Shown piece by piece: positions 10,096 to 18,825 of a stretch of 64,000 bases of DNA. Position numbers and translations under genes: made by a program. The notes under the pieces were generated by a model. That model had not been told where the DNA came from and did not search any database. It saw nothing but the letters and a program-made list of their open reading frames with translations. The DNA is taken from assembly GCF_005166025.1 (NCBI RefSeq), contig NZ_CP028923.1, positions 2,606,001 through 2,670,000 of the forward strand, read 5' to 3'. The stretch's first letter is position 1; every line of letters begins with the position of its first letter. Source of the stretch: Mangrovivirga cuniculi (GTDB lineage: Bacteria; Bacteroidota; Bacteroidia; Cytophagales; Cyclobacteriaceae).

Positions 10096-12019
10096 TCATG
10101 AGTCACCTGACAATCAGGTTCAGGGATATTCGTTACTGACTGATTTTGATATAGGTTTATTTAATACTGGTAAGCATTTTAAGCTTTATGAAAAACTGGG
10201 TAGCAGGGTAACTGAAAATGAAGATCAGCATGGAGTTTATTTTGCTTTATGGGCTCCTAACGCTTCTAAAGTGAGTGTGATTGGTGATTTTAACGGCTGG
10301 AATGGTGATCAACATTATTTGTTTCCAAGATGGGATGGTTCTGGTATCTGGGAAGGATTTATTCCGGGTGTCGATAATGGAACTATTTATAAGTATCGTA
10401 TACATAATCAGCAAACAGGTGAAATTTTAGAAAAAGGAGATCCTTTTGCGATTTTCTGGGAAGTTCCACCGAATACTGCTTCAATAGTCTGGGATATTGA
10501 TTATAAGTGGAGTGATGATGATTGGATGAATAAACGGAAGGAAATCAATTCACTCGATCGACCGATTAGCGTATATGAAGTTCACCTTGGATCCTGGAAG
10601 AGAAAGTATGATGATAATAACCGATCATTTTCATATAAAGAATTAGCGAAAGATCTGGTGCCTTATGTTAAGGAGCTTGGATTTACCCATGTTGAATTTA
10701 TGCCTGTTATGGAGCATCCGTTTTTTGGCAGCTGGGGATACCAGGTGACTGGGTATTTTGCACCATCTTCACGCTACGGTACACCTCAGGATTTCATGTA
10801 CCTGATGGAAAGCTTTCATAACGAAGGAATTGGTGTCTATCTTGATTGGGTACCCTCCCATTTTCCAAATGATGCTCATGGATTGCATCGCTTTGACGGT
10901 ACTCACCTTTTTGAGCATGAGGATCCTCGCCAGGGATATCATCCTGACTGGAACAGCTATATATTTAACTATGGCAGAAGTGAAGTGAAATCATTTCTAA
11001 TATCAAATGCATGCTTCTGGTTTGAAAAATTTCATGCTGATGGACTTAGAGTGGATGCTGTAGCTTCCATGCTTTACCTTGATTATTCCCGTAAGGAAGG
11101 GGAATGGATACCAAATAAATATGGTGGAAGAGAAAATCTGGAAGCAATCGATTTCATGAAAGAAATGAATGAAACCGTCTATGCAAACTTTGAAGGTATT
11201 CAAACTATCGCTGAAGAAAGTACTTCATGGCCGATGGTGACCAAACCAACTTATTTAGGAGGCCTGGGCTTTGGTATGAAATGGATGATGGGTTGGATGA
11301 ATGACACATTAGAGTACTTTAGTAAAGACACTCTTTACAGACAACATCATCAAAATGAAATCACCTTTAGCATGACTTATGCATTCACGGAAAATTTCAT
11401 GCTTCCTCTTTCTCACGATGAAGTAGTTCATGGCAAGGGATCTCTTTTATCAAGAATGCCTGGAGATGAATGGCAGAAATTCGCTAATCTTCGTTGTTTA
11501 TATGGTTATATGTACACTCATCCCGGAACTAATTTATTATTTATGAGTGGAGAAATAGGCCAGAGTGATGAATGGAAACACGACAAGAGTCTGGATTGGT
11601 GGCTTACAGAGCATAAATATCACCAGGGAATCTTCGAATGGGTAAAAGATCTCAATAATTTATACAAGGATTCACCAGGATTATATGAGAAGCAATTCAG
11701 TGCTGAAGGATTTGAATGGATAGATTATACTGATGCGGCCAATTCAGTTATTGTCTTTATGAGAAAAGGCCACTACAAAGAGAATACATTATTTGTGGCT
11801 ATAAATTTCACACCTGTACCAAGAGAAAAATATGAAATCGGAGTACCTTATGAAGGGGAATATGAAGAAATAATCAATTCTGATTATGAAAAGTACGGGG
11901 GAAGTGACCAGTATAATGGAGGTGTATTAAAAACATCTAAAGGTGAAATGCATGGTCATCAGCATAAATTAAAGCTGAATCTTTCTCCTTTGGGGGTTAG
12001 TATTTTAAGAAAGAAGTAA
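10085..12019 (+). CDS. glgB: 1,4-alpha-glucan branching enzyme
   Basis: A 644-residue GH13 enzyme that makes alpha-1,6 branches in glycogen-like glucan. The CBM48 N-terminal domain (YFALWAPNASKVSVIGDFNGW, split across ~50-75) precedes the catalytic barrel with DGLRVDAVASML (nucleophile ~324), TIAEEST (acid/base ~376) and LSHDEVVHG (~444). A C-terminal all-beta domain is present. It starts inside the end of mak and its stop directly abuts the GH57 start, so it is the third gene of the glgE operon, which turns maltose-1-phosphate into branched alpha-glucan. Confidence 0.97.
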   Translation: MKNNHESPDNQVQGYSLLTDFDIGLFNTGKHFKLYEKLGSRVTENEDQHGVYFALWAPNASKVSVIGDFNGWNGDQHYLFPRWDGSGIWEGFIPGVDNGTIYKYRIHNQQTGEILEKGDPFAIFWEVPPNTASIVWDIDYKWSDDDWMNKRKEINSLDRPISVYEVHLGSWKRKYDDNNRSFSYKELAKDLVPYVKELGFTHVEFMPVMEHPFFGSWGYQVTGYFAPSSRYGTPQDFMYLMESFHNEGIGVYLDWVPSHFPNDAHGLHRFDGTHLFEHEDPRQGYHPDWNSYIFNYGRSEVKSFLISNACFWFEKFHADGLRVDAVASMLYLDYSRKEGEWIPNKYGGRENLEAIDFMKEMNETVYANFEGIQTIAEESTSWPMVTKPTYLGGLGFGMKWMMGWMNDTLEYFSKDTLYRQHHQNEITFSMTYAFTENFMLPLSHDEVVHGKGSLLSRMPGDEWQKFANLRCLYGYMYTHPGTNLLFMSGEIGQSDEWKHDKSLDWWLTEHKYHQGIFEWVKDLNNLYKDSPGLYEKQFSAEGFEWIDYTDAANSVIVFMRKGHYKENTLFVAINFTPVPREKYEIGVPYEGEYEEIINSDYEKYGGSDQYNGGVLKTSKGEMHGHQHKLKLNLSPLGVSILRKK

Positions 12020-14424
12020 ATGAAGAAATATATATGTATACACGGGCATTTTTATCAACCACCGAGAGAAAATGCCTGGTTGGAAAAATTGAAGTTCAGG
12101 AATCTGCTTTTCCATTCCATGACTGGAATGAGAGAATCAATTTTGAATGCTATGGACCAAATGCACAGGCAAGGGTTCTTGATGAGGAGGGAAAGATCAT
12201 TAATATTGTAAATAACTACAGTAAAATAAGTTACAATTTTGGTCCGACGCTTCTTTCCTGGATGGAAGAACATGAGCCATCAACCTATAAGGGTATACTT
12301 GAAGCTGATATTGAAAGTATGACCCGATTTAATGGTCACGGATCAGCAATGGCCCAGGTATATAATCATATTATAATGCCTCTTGCTAATTCCCGCGATA
12401 AAGAAACTCAAATTATATGGGGTATTCAGGATTTTGAATATAGGTATAAAAGAAAACCCGAAGGAATGTGGCTGGCAGAAACAGCTGTAGATTTAGAATC
12501 CCTGGATCTGATGGCTAAGCACGGTATTAGGTATACTTTGCTGGCTCCAAGGCAGGCAAAGCGGTTCAGGAAAGAAGGTGAAACTGAATGGCAAGACGGA
12601 ATAAATACAAGAAAGTCCTACTTCATTAATCTACCGTCCGGACGAAAAATGAATTTGTTTTTTTACGACGGTGATCGTTCACAAGAAATTGCGTTTAAAG
12701 GTTTACTTTCTGATGGTGAGAAATTCGCAGCTCATTTAACTAGTTCTTTTGACGAATCTGATAAGGAAAGCCAACTCGTTCATGTCGCTACTGATGGAGA
12801 AAGTTATGGTCATCATCATAGTTATGGAGAAATGGCACTCGCCTATTGTCTGAGAAAAATAGAAACAACAGAAGATATTGAACTTACCAATTATGGCCAA
12901 TATCTAGATATAAATCCACCGGTTCACGAAGCTGAGATTCATGAGGATAGTTCCTGGAGTTGTGTTCATGGGGTTGATAGATGGAAGGCTGATTGTGGTT
13001 GTAGTACCGGTGGACATCCTGATTGGAATCAAAAATGGAGAACCGGATTAAGAGAATCATTAAACTGGCTAAGGGATCAATTATCAGAAGCCTACGAAGC
13101 TGAAATGCAAAAATTTGAGACGGATCCCTGGGAATTAAGAGATAAATACATTGAAGTTTTGCTGGACCGTTCTAAAAGTTCTGTTGATAGATTCATCAGC
13201 AAAAATGTTAAAAGAATACCAATTGATCAAAAGGAAAAAACTCATTTATTGAGACTTTTAGAACTTCAAAGACAAAGTCTGTTGATGTTTACAAGTTGTG
13301 GCTGGTTCTTTGATGAATTATCAGGTATTGAAACAGTCCAGATACTTCAATATGCTGATCGTGCCATTCAGTTAGCAGAAAGTGAAGCCAAAATAGGTCT
13401 TGAAAAAGAATTTTCTAAAAGACTTGGAACGGCTTTTAGTAATATTGAAGCTTATGGTTCAGGAAAAGACATTTATGAAAGGCATGTTAGAAGCGGTAGG
13501 TTAACGTTAACTAATATTGGACTCCACTATGCTGTAAACTCTCTTTTTGCTGATAATCCGGCAATGCTTTCTGTTTTAAATTATGATTGTGAAAGTGAAA
13601 TTTATAAAAGATACGAGGCAGGAATTCAAAAATTAGCCCTTGGAAAAACGAAGGTTGTTAGTAAAGTAACTCAGAGTGAAAAAGTATTCTGGTTTGTAAT
13701 TGTATATCTTGGGCAGCATCAATTATTTGGAAGTTCCTCCAATAAACTGGACGATGAATCTTTCGATAAAGTAGCCAAGGATATTAGAAATGAGTTTAAC
13801 AAAGGCAATCTGTCAAAGACTATTGATATTATAAGAGCAAATTTCAAATCCAAAAATTTTAGTTTCTTTGATATGTTCAGAGATGAGCAAAACAAGCTTC
13901 TGGATACTGTACTTCAGGAAAGTATTGGTCAGGCAGAGGCTTCATACCGCCGTATTTATGAAAGAAATTATAATTTACTTAACGTGATGAAAAATAGTGG
14001 TCTCCATATACCCTTAGCATTACAAAGAAATATTGAAGGTGTTGTTCAAAGTGAATTAAAGAAGGTCTTTTTAAATGACAAACTCGACATGAATAAGCTG
14101 GAAAGTATAGTGCGAGATGCTATTAAATGGAATGTATCTGTCAATAATATAATATTAAATCCATTGGTTAATAGTAAGCTTATTTCCATGCTAAATGAAT
14201 TTATTGAAAAACCGGAGGATGAGTCATTAATTGGTGATATTAGAAAATCTATTGTTCTAATGAGATCTATTGGACTTGAGAGTAATTTTAAGAAAATACA
14301 AAACCTCACGTTTAATTTGATCAGAGGTTATGATCCATTTATGCAGGATAAAATATATTTAATAGAAGATCTCGCTAAAGAATTGAATTTAAACCCCGAT
14401 GGTATCAGGGAAAATGGAAAATAA
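12020..14424 (+). CDS. GH57 / DUF3536 glycoside hydrolase (one-base frame break)
   Basis: An ~801-residue protein with an N-terminal GH57-like domain (CIHGHFYQPPRENAW) and a long DUF3536 C-terminal region. The GH57 glutamate is in WLAETAVDLE (~153) and the aspartate in TDGESYGHHH (~258); CSTGGHPDWNQKWR lies in the DUF3536 part. The frame breaks at the A run 12084-12088: adding one A joins ENAWLEK to IEVQESAFPFHDWNER, the expected continuation. Start at 12020 abuts the glgB stop. Family members act on alpha-glucans; whether this one cleaves or transfers is unknown. Operon ends here at a terminator. Confidence 0.88.
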
Positions 14425-14428
14425 AAAA

Positions 14429-14443
14429 CCCGGTAGAACCGGG
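14429..14443. terminator. bidirectional terminator between the glucan operon and the glycogen-binding gene
   Basis: Stem CCCGGT / ACCGGG with loop AGA, flanked by an A run on the left and a T-rich run on the right, so it can stop transcription from both converging genes. It lies 4 bases after the GH57 stop and 7 bases after the minus-strand stop. Confidence 0.8.
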
Positions 14444-14450
14444 CTTTATT

Positions 14451-14759
14451 TTATACAATTACTACAGAATTATCTTCAAAAGTAAGATTATTCGGTACGT
14501 ATTTATCAGCTTCCGGATCGTTTTCCCAGATTTTTCCGTCGATCAAATATCTGAACTGGTACTCTCCTCCTGCTTTAAGGTTTTTTACAACTTTAAATTC
14601 ACCTGATTTTAGTTTTTTCATCGGGATTGCATCCTTATCCCAATTTGCAAAATCAGCTACGATACTTGCTGTTTGTGCTCTCTCTCCTAATTCTTTAGGA
14701 ATTAAAAAAGTCACTTTACATTCTGGCTTGCTCTTTAGGTACTGTTTCTTGATACTCAT
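14451..14759 (-). CDS. glycogen-binding (AMPK1-type CBM48) domain protein
   Basis: A 102-residue protein made of one early-set carbohydrate-binding domain: KVTFLIPKE, ASIVADFANWDKDAIPMKKL, EYQFRYLIDGKIWENDPEAD. The ADFANWD and YQFRYLIDG elements match the glycogen-binding domain found in AMP-kinase beta subunits and in isoamylase N-termini. No catalytic domain and no signal peptide, so it is a free cytoplasmic glucan-binding module. Its position facing the glgE operon and the shared terminator suggest a role on glycogen, for example as an adaptor; that is inference. Confidence 0.85.
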   Translation of the reverse strand: MSIKKQYLKSKPECKVTFLIPKELGERAQTASIVADFANWDKDAIPMKKLKSGEFKVVKNLKAGGEYQFRYLIDGKIWENDPEADKYVPNNLTFEDNSVVIV

Positions 14760-14920
14760 GATGGATTGAATTTTTATTCAAAGAACCACCAATTTTTAAT
14801 TATTTCAACCCTAAAGTGCACTTTTAACAGATTGATAACTATAAAATTGAAATTTAGTAAAAGAAATTAATGAAAAATTGATAAAAAGATAATACAACTA
14901 TTAATCAAACGATTACGGTT

Positions 14921-15697
14921 TTATTTTTCGTAAAAATGGTTCATCAGACGTAATCCGTCGAGGGTCAGATTTACATCTACAATGTCAAAACTATCCTTTA
15001 GCGGTGATAAAATTGATGAAAGACCACCTGTAGCATAGACATTCATTGGAGTTTTGAGTTCTTCTTTGATCAATTGAACCATTTTTTCGACCAGCCCGGT
15101 ATATCCGCTAAGTATTCCTGCTTGTATGGCATGAACGGTGTTTTTACCAAGAACCGAAGTAGGCATTTCAAGTGGGACTTCAGGTAATTTAGCTGTGTTT
15201 TGAGTAAGGGCCCTGATTGCAGTTTTTAATCCAGGGGCAATTGCTACACCAGCAACACTTCCATCATTATTAACAGAAGTAAAGGTTAAAGCAGTACCAA
15301 AATCTACCACTATGCAAGCTTTTCTTCCTGCTCTTATGTAGGCTGCAAGGGCATTACACATCAGATCCGAACCGATCTCCGTTGGTCTTTCAGTTGAAAT
15401 TGGGATTTTATGATAAACATCCGGACCAATAATTAAAGGATTGATTTCAAATAATCCCTTTACAGCTTTACTCACTGTATCAGATAATTCCGGCACCACA
15501 CTACTTAAGGAAATAGAATCTACTTCACTGATCTTTATATCAGACTCTAGAAGCCATTCCCGAAAAATCATTTGAAAAGCTTCCGCATTTTTCTCTTTCG
15601 AAGATGGAGTACGCCAAATGAATTCTATTTTGTCGTCTCTCCATAAACCGACAACCATGTCTGAGTTACCAATATCGATCGATAATAGTGTCTTCAT
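14921..15697 (-). CDS. coaX: type III pantothenate kinase
   Basis: About 258 residues; phosphorylates pantothenate in the first step of coenzyme A synthesis. The N-terminal ATP-site motif LSIDIGNSDMVVG, the central CIVVDFGTALTFT and the YATGGLSS element near the C-terminus are those of CoaX (ASKHA fold). I favour the ATG at 15697, which puts the IDIGN motif at the usual distance; an ATG at 15709 adds four residues. Divergently arranged with the D-threonine-aldolase-like gene. Monocistronic as far as can be seen. Confidence 0.94.
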   Translation of the reverse strand: MKTLLSIDIGNSDMVVGLWRDDKIEFIWRTPSSKEKNAEAFQMIFREWLLESDIKISEVDSISLSSVVPELSDTVSKAVKGLFEINPLIIGPDVYHKIPISTERPTEIGSDLMCNALAAYIRAGRKACIVVDFGTALTFTSVNNDGSVAGVAIAPGLKTAIRALTQNTAKLPEVPLEMPTSVLGKNTVHAIQAGILSGYTGLVEKMVQLIKEELKTPMNVYATGGLSSILSPLKDSFDIVDVNLTLDGLRLMNHFYEK

Positions 15698-15762
15698 AAT
15701 TTTCGACACAAATAAAAGTAATTTATATTTAATGAGCTTACTTTATGATAAATAATAATCCT

Positions 15763-16866
15763 ATGAAATTTGATTACCCTGCACTACTGGTTGATAAAGA
15801 GAAGGTTTTAAAGAATGTCAAAAGAATGAAGCAAAAAGCTTCAGATTTGAAAAAGGATCTCAGGCCTCATTTTAAGACTCACCAATCTGTTGAAATTGGT
15901 GATTGGATACGTGAACAGGGTATTGATAAAATTGCAGTTTCTTCGCCGCAAATGGCAGAATATTTTGCCAGGTATGGTTGGAAAGACATTTTGATAGCAT
16001 TTCCCTTAAACATCAGGGAAATGAACTTAATTAATACTTTAGGGAAAAAGATAAAATTAGGTATTTGCATTTCTGATATTAAAGTATTGGATCAGTTATT
16101 GAATGAAGCGAAATCTAATATTGATGTTTGGATAGAAACAGATATTAATTATTACAGAAGTGGAATAGATTATAAAAATCAGGAGGATGCGATTGAAGTG
16201 ATTAAAAGGGTCAACGAACATCAATTCTTAAACTTCAAAGGCTTAATGATCCATAAGGGAGATCTTTACATAAACGATGTTGATCAGCAGGAAAAGAAAC
16301 ACCTGGAAGCAATCAGGATTATAAAAGAATTGAGATCTGTCTTAGGTGAATTTAAAAAAGATATCAAAGTGTCATATGGAGATACACCTTCTTGTTCTTC
16401 ATTCGACTATTTTGAGGGTGTTGATGAATTGCGACCCGGTAATTTTGTGTTTTATGATCTAATGCAAAATACTTTTGAAGCATGTGAGTTAAATGATATT
16501 GCCATTTGCCTTTCATCACCTGTAGTTGCAGTTTATGAAGAATCAAGGAGGGTTATTTCTTACGGAGGAGCTGTTCATCTGGCAAAGGATTATCTTCAGG
16601 GTGAGGAAGATAGTTATGGTAAAATAGTAAAGATCAAGGAGGATAAATGGGAGCTGGAAATAGTAGGTAATATTTACAAGCTTTCGCAGGAACATGGGGT
16701 GATCAGATGGTCAGAAGAGCACGATTTACCATCACCAGGTGATGTAATTGGTGTTTTACCTGTTCATTCCTGCCACACCGCTTCAGCAATGGGGTGTTAT
16801 TATGAATTTAATGGCAGTAGAATAGAACGTTTTAATGTTTCAGATCTGGGACATTGCTATAATTAA
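15763..16866 (+). CDS. D-threonine aldolase / DSD1-like PLP enzyme
   Basis: About 367 residues: an alanine-racemase-type PLP barrel followed by the D-serine-dehydratase-like domain. YPALLVDKEKVLKN at the start, the PLP lysine in RPHFKTH (~32-38) and the metal-binding PVHSCHTASAMG near the C-terminus are the family signatures. Members cleave D-threonine or dehydrate D-serine using PLP plus a divalent metal; the exact substrate is not readable. An ATG at 15745 would add six residues (INNNP) with no family match. Runs in the same direction as the thioredoxin-fold lipoprotein 42 bases on. Confidence 0.85.
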   Translation: MKFDYPALLVDKEKVLKNVKRMKQKASDLKKDLRPHFKTHQSVEIGDWIREQGIDKIAVSSPQMAEYFARYGWKDILIAFPLNIREMNLINTLGKKIKLGICISDIKVLDQLLNEAKSNIDVWIETDINYYRSGIDYKNQEDAIEVIKRVNEHQFLNFKGLMIHKGDLYINDVDQQEKKHLEAIRIIKELRSVLGEFKKDIKVSYGDTPSCSSFDYFEGVDELRPGNFVFYDLMQNTFEACELNDIAICLSSPVVAVYEESRRVISYGGAVHLAKDYLQGEEDSYGKIVKIKEDKWELEIVGNIYKLSQEHGVIRWSEEHDLPSPGDVIGVLPVHSCHTASAMGCYYEFNGSRIERFNVSDLGHCYN

Positions 16867-16908
16867 TCTATATTTAGGAATAGAAATTAAATTAACTGCA
16901 AAAATATT

Positions 16909-18051
16909 ATGAGTCTAAAATACTTTTATTTTTTACTTTCAGTAATCGTTCTTTTTTCATGTGGTAACGAAGAGGAATCTAAAGAAGAGACAAACGATCA
17001 ATTGGTTCTCAATGGTTCTGTCATGAATGTAGGTGATCGTGAAATGGTTTATATCTATTCCAGCATTAACCCTGCAGAAGGAGCTATCGATTCTGTAATG
17101 CTTGATTCGGGCAAATTTAATTTTGTTTTGGATTGGCAGGGACCTGAAGCTGTAGGTATTCAGATCGGAAAGCAAAACTTGCGTTTTAATCACATAATTC
17201 TAACTCCCGATACAATCGATTTATTCATCGATCCTCAAGACAGGGAAAATCCGATTGATATCAAGGGTTCAGAAGTACATAATGAATTTTTAGCATTTCA
17301 GGAGAAGAAAAATAACTATAAGGCTGAAATGTATGATTCTTTGATAAGTGAATATTATCGAGCTGACAGTACAGGGACAGAGGAAGATAAAAATGAAATA
17401 AGAAGTCAGCTGACTAGTGTATATGACGAAAGAGTAAATCTTGTTAAAGATTATATTGCTGACAATCCTGATTCCTATATTGGACCTCTTCTAATCCGCA
17501 CGGAATTAATGTATGGAAAAAACTATGAGCAATTAGATAGTTTAGTAAGCTTGGTAGGGTCTTCTCAGGAGGATACAAAAGTAATGCAATACCTTACTGA
17601 TCGTCTGGAGCGTTTGCAAGTTGTAAAAACCGGAAATTCAGCTCCTGAAATTTCTCAGGAAACTCCTGATGGAGATACGCTTAAATTATCCGATTTCAAA
17701 GGTAAATACGTCTTAATCGATTTTTGGGCAAGTTGGTGTGGGCCTTGTAGAAAAGAAAACCCTTATATGGTGAAACTATATGATCGATTTAAGGGAGAAG
17801 ATTTTGAAATTTTCGGTGTTTCATTAGATCAAAATGAAAAAGCCTGGATAAGTGCCATAGAAGCTGATAATATTAATTGGGCTCATGTATCGGATCTTCA
17901 GGGTTGGGGAAATGAGGCTGCAAAAAAATATGTTGTCAACTCTATCCCTCATACGGTACTGATTGATCCTGAAGGAAAAATCATTGCCTCAGGATTACGA
18001 GGAGAAAGCTTAAACACAAAACTTGAAGAGATTTTCCGGAAGGAAATCTAA
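16909..18051 (+). CDS. TlpA/ResA-like thioredoxin-fold lipoprotein with DUF4369
   Basis: A 380-residue lipoprotein: signal MSLKYFYFLLSVIVLFSC with lipobox cysteine at 18. Residues ~30-130 resemble DUF4369, a central helical stretch follows, and residues ~240-380 are an AhpC/TlpA-type thioredoxin domain with FWASWCGPCRKENPY carrying the redox CGPC pair and the cis-proline region NSIPHTVLID. Such proteins reduce disulfides in periplasmic or outer-membrane clients. Its stop is 9 bases from that of the convergent RDD protein; no hairpin separates them. Confidence 0.9.
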   Translation: MSLKYFYFLLSVIVLFSCGNEEESKEETNDQLVLNGSVMNVGDREMVYIYSSINPAEGAIDSVMLDSGKFNFVLDWQGPEAVGIQIGKQNLRFNHIILTPDTIDLFIDPQDRENPIDIKGSEVHNEFLAFQEKKNNYKAEMYDSLISEYYRADSTGTEEDKNEIRSQLTSVYDERVNLVKDYIADNPDSYIGPLLIRTELMYGKNYEQLDSLVSLVGSSQEDTKVMQYLTDRLERLQVVKTGNSAPEISQETPDGDTLKLSDFKGKYVLIDFWASWCGPCRKENPYMVKLYDRFKGEDFEIFGVSLDQNEKAWISAIEADNINWAHVSDLQGWGNEAAKKYVVNSIPHTVLIDPEGKIIASGLRGESLNTKLEEIFRKEI

Positions 18052-18060
18052 ATGCTCTGA

Positions 18061-18795
18061 TTACCTTGTCAGAGAAACATAGTCATCAATGATTTTTGAA
18101 ACGAACTCATCTTTATTTCTGAATTTGAGTTCGTTTCTTTTTATTTCCAGCCTGTTAACCAAATCATCAACCATTTCCTGGTATATTTTCCTGTTAACCT
18201 CATTGTTATACTGCTTTGTTCTTTCCTTTATTTCTTTAAGAGCGAGAACGTATTCATCATTTAATGAAGTTACTTGAGGAAACATAGGTTCATAATTTGA
18301 CCTGTCTGATAATTTTAATATATCATCAAGAGAGATGTTATACTTGGGTGATAATTTAATTACTGTGGTATTAGCCGCAATATCACCTAGTCTTTGGGCA
18401 TATTTTGTGGATGTAATTGATAAAATCGCAATTGATCCGATAGTAAAAATAACATCAACTGGCTTAAGGGCCCATCTTAGAAAATAATCGCCCCAGGATG
18501 CTTGTTCCCCTGTTATTTTAACAGCTTGAAACTTTAATATTCTTTTACCGGGTGTCTGTCCATTAAGTATGATCTCAAAAAACAAACTATAAAAAACCGC
18601 CTGGGGAAAAAGAAAGGCCAGGGATACTTCTTGCAAATATTTTCCCACTACAGCACTAAGAATCGCAAATTGCAGACCCAAGCCAATAGAAATTATCAGG
18701 ATATCTATTATGTAGCTGATTATTCGGTACTTAGCTCCAGCCAGTTCATATCTTATGATAACATTTTGACTGGTATTAATTTCTATGGTTTGCAT
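18061..18795 (-). CDS. RDD family membrane protein
   Basis: A 244-residue protein with about four hydrophobic segments in residues ~20-140 and the RDD signature region YRIISYIIDILIIS, NGQTPGKRILKF and AQRLGDIAANT. The C-terminal ~90 residues are charged and helical, likely cytoplasmic. RDD proteins are of largely unknown role, some linked to transport. It is divergent from the SpoIIM-like gene 30 bases away; this RDD next to SpoIIM/DUF4129/DUF4350/MoxR/DUF58 order recurs in Bacteroidota, so I count it as part of that cluster. Confidence 0.87.
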   Translation of the reverse strand: MQTIEINTSQNVIIRYELAGAKYRIISYIIDILIISIGLGLQFAILSAVVGKYLQEVSLAFLFPQAVFYSLFFEIILNGQTPGKRILKFQAVKITGEQASWGDYFLRWALKPVDVIFTIGSIAILSITSTKYAQRLGDIAANTTVIKLSPKYNISLDDILKLSDRSNYEPMFPQVTSLNDEYVLALKEIKERTKQYNNEVNRKIYQEMVDDLVNRLEIKRNELKFRNKDEFVSKIIDDYVSLTR

Positions 18796-18825
18796 TTTTA
18801 TGTCTAATTAGTGTATCTTCGACCC

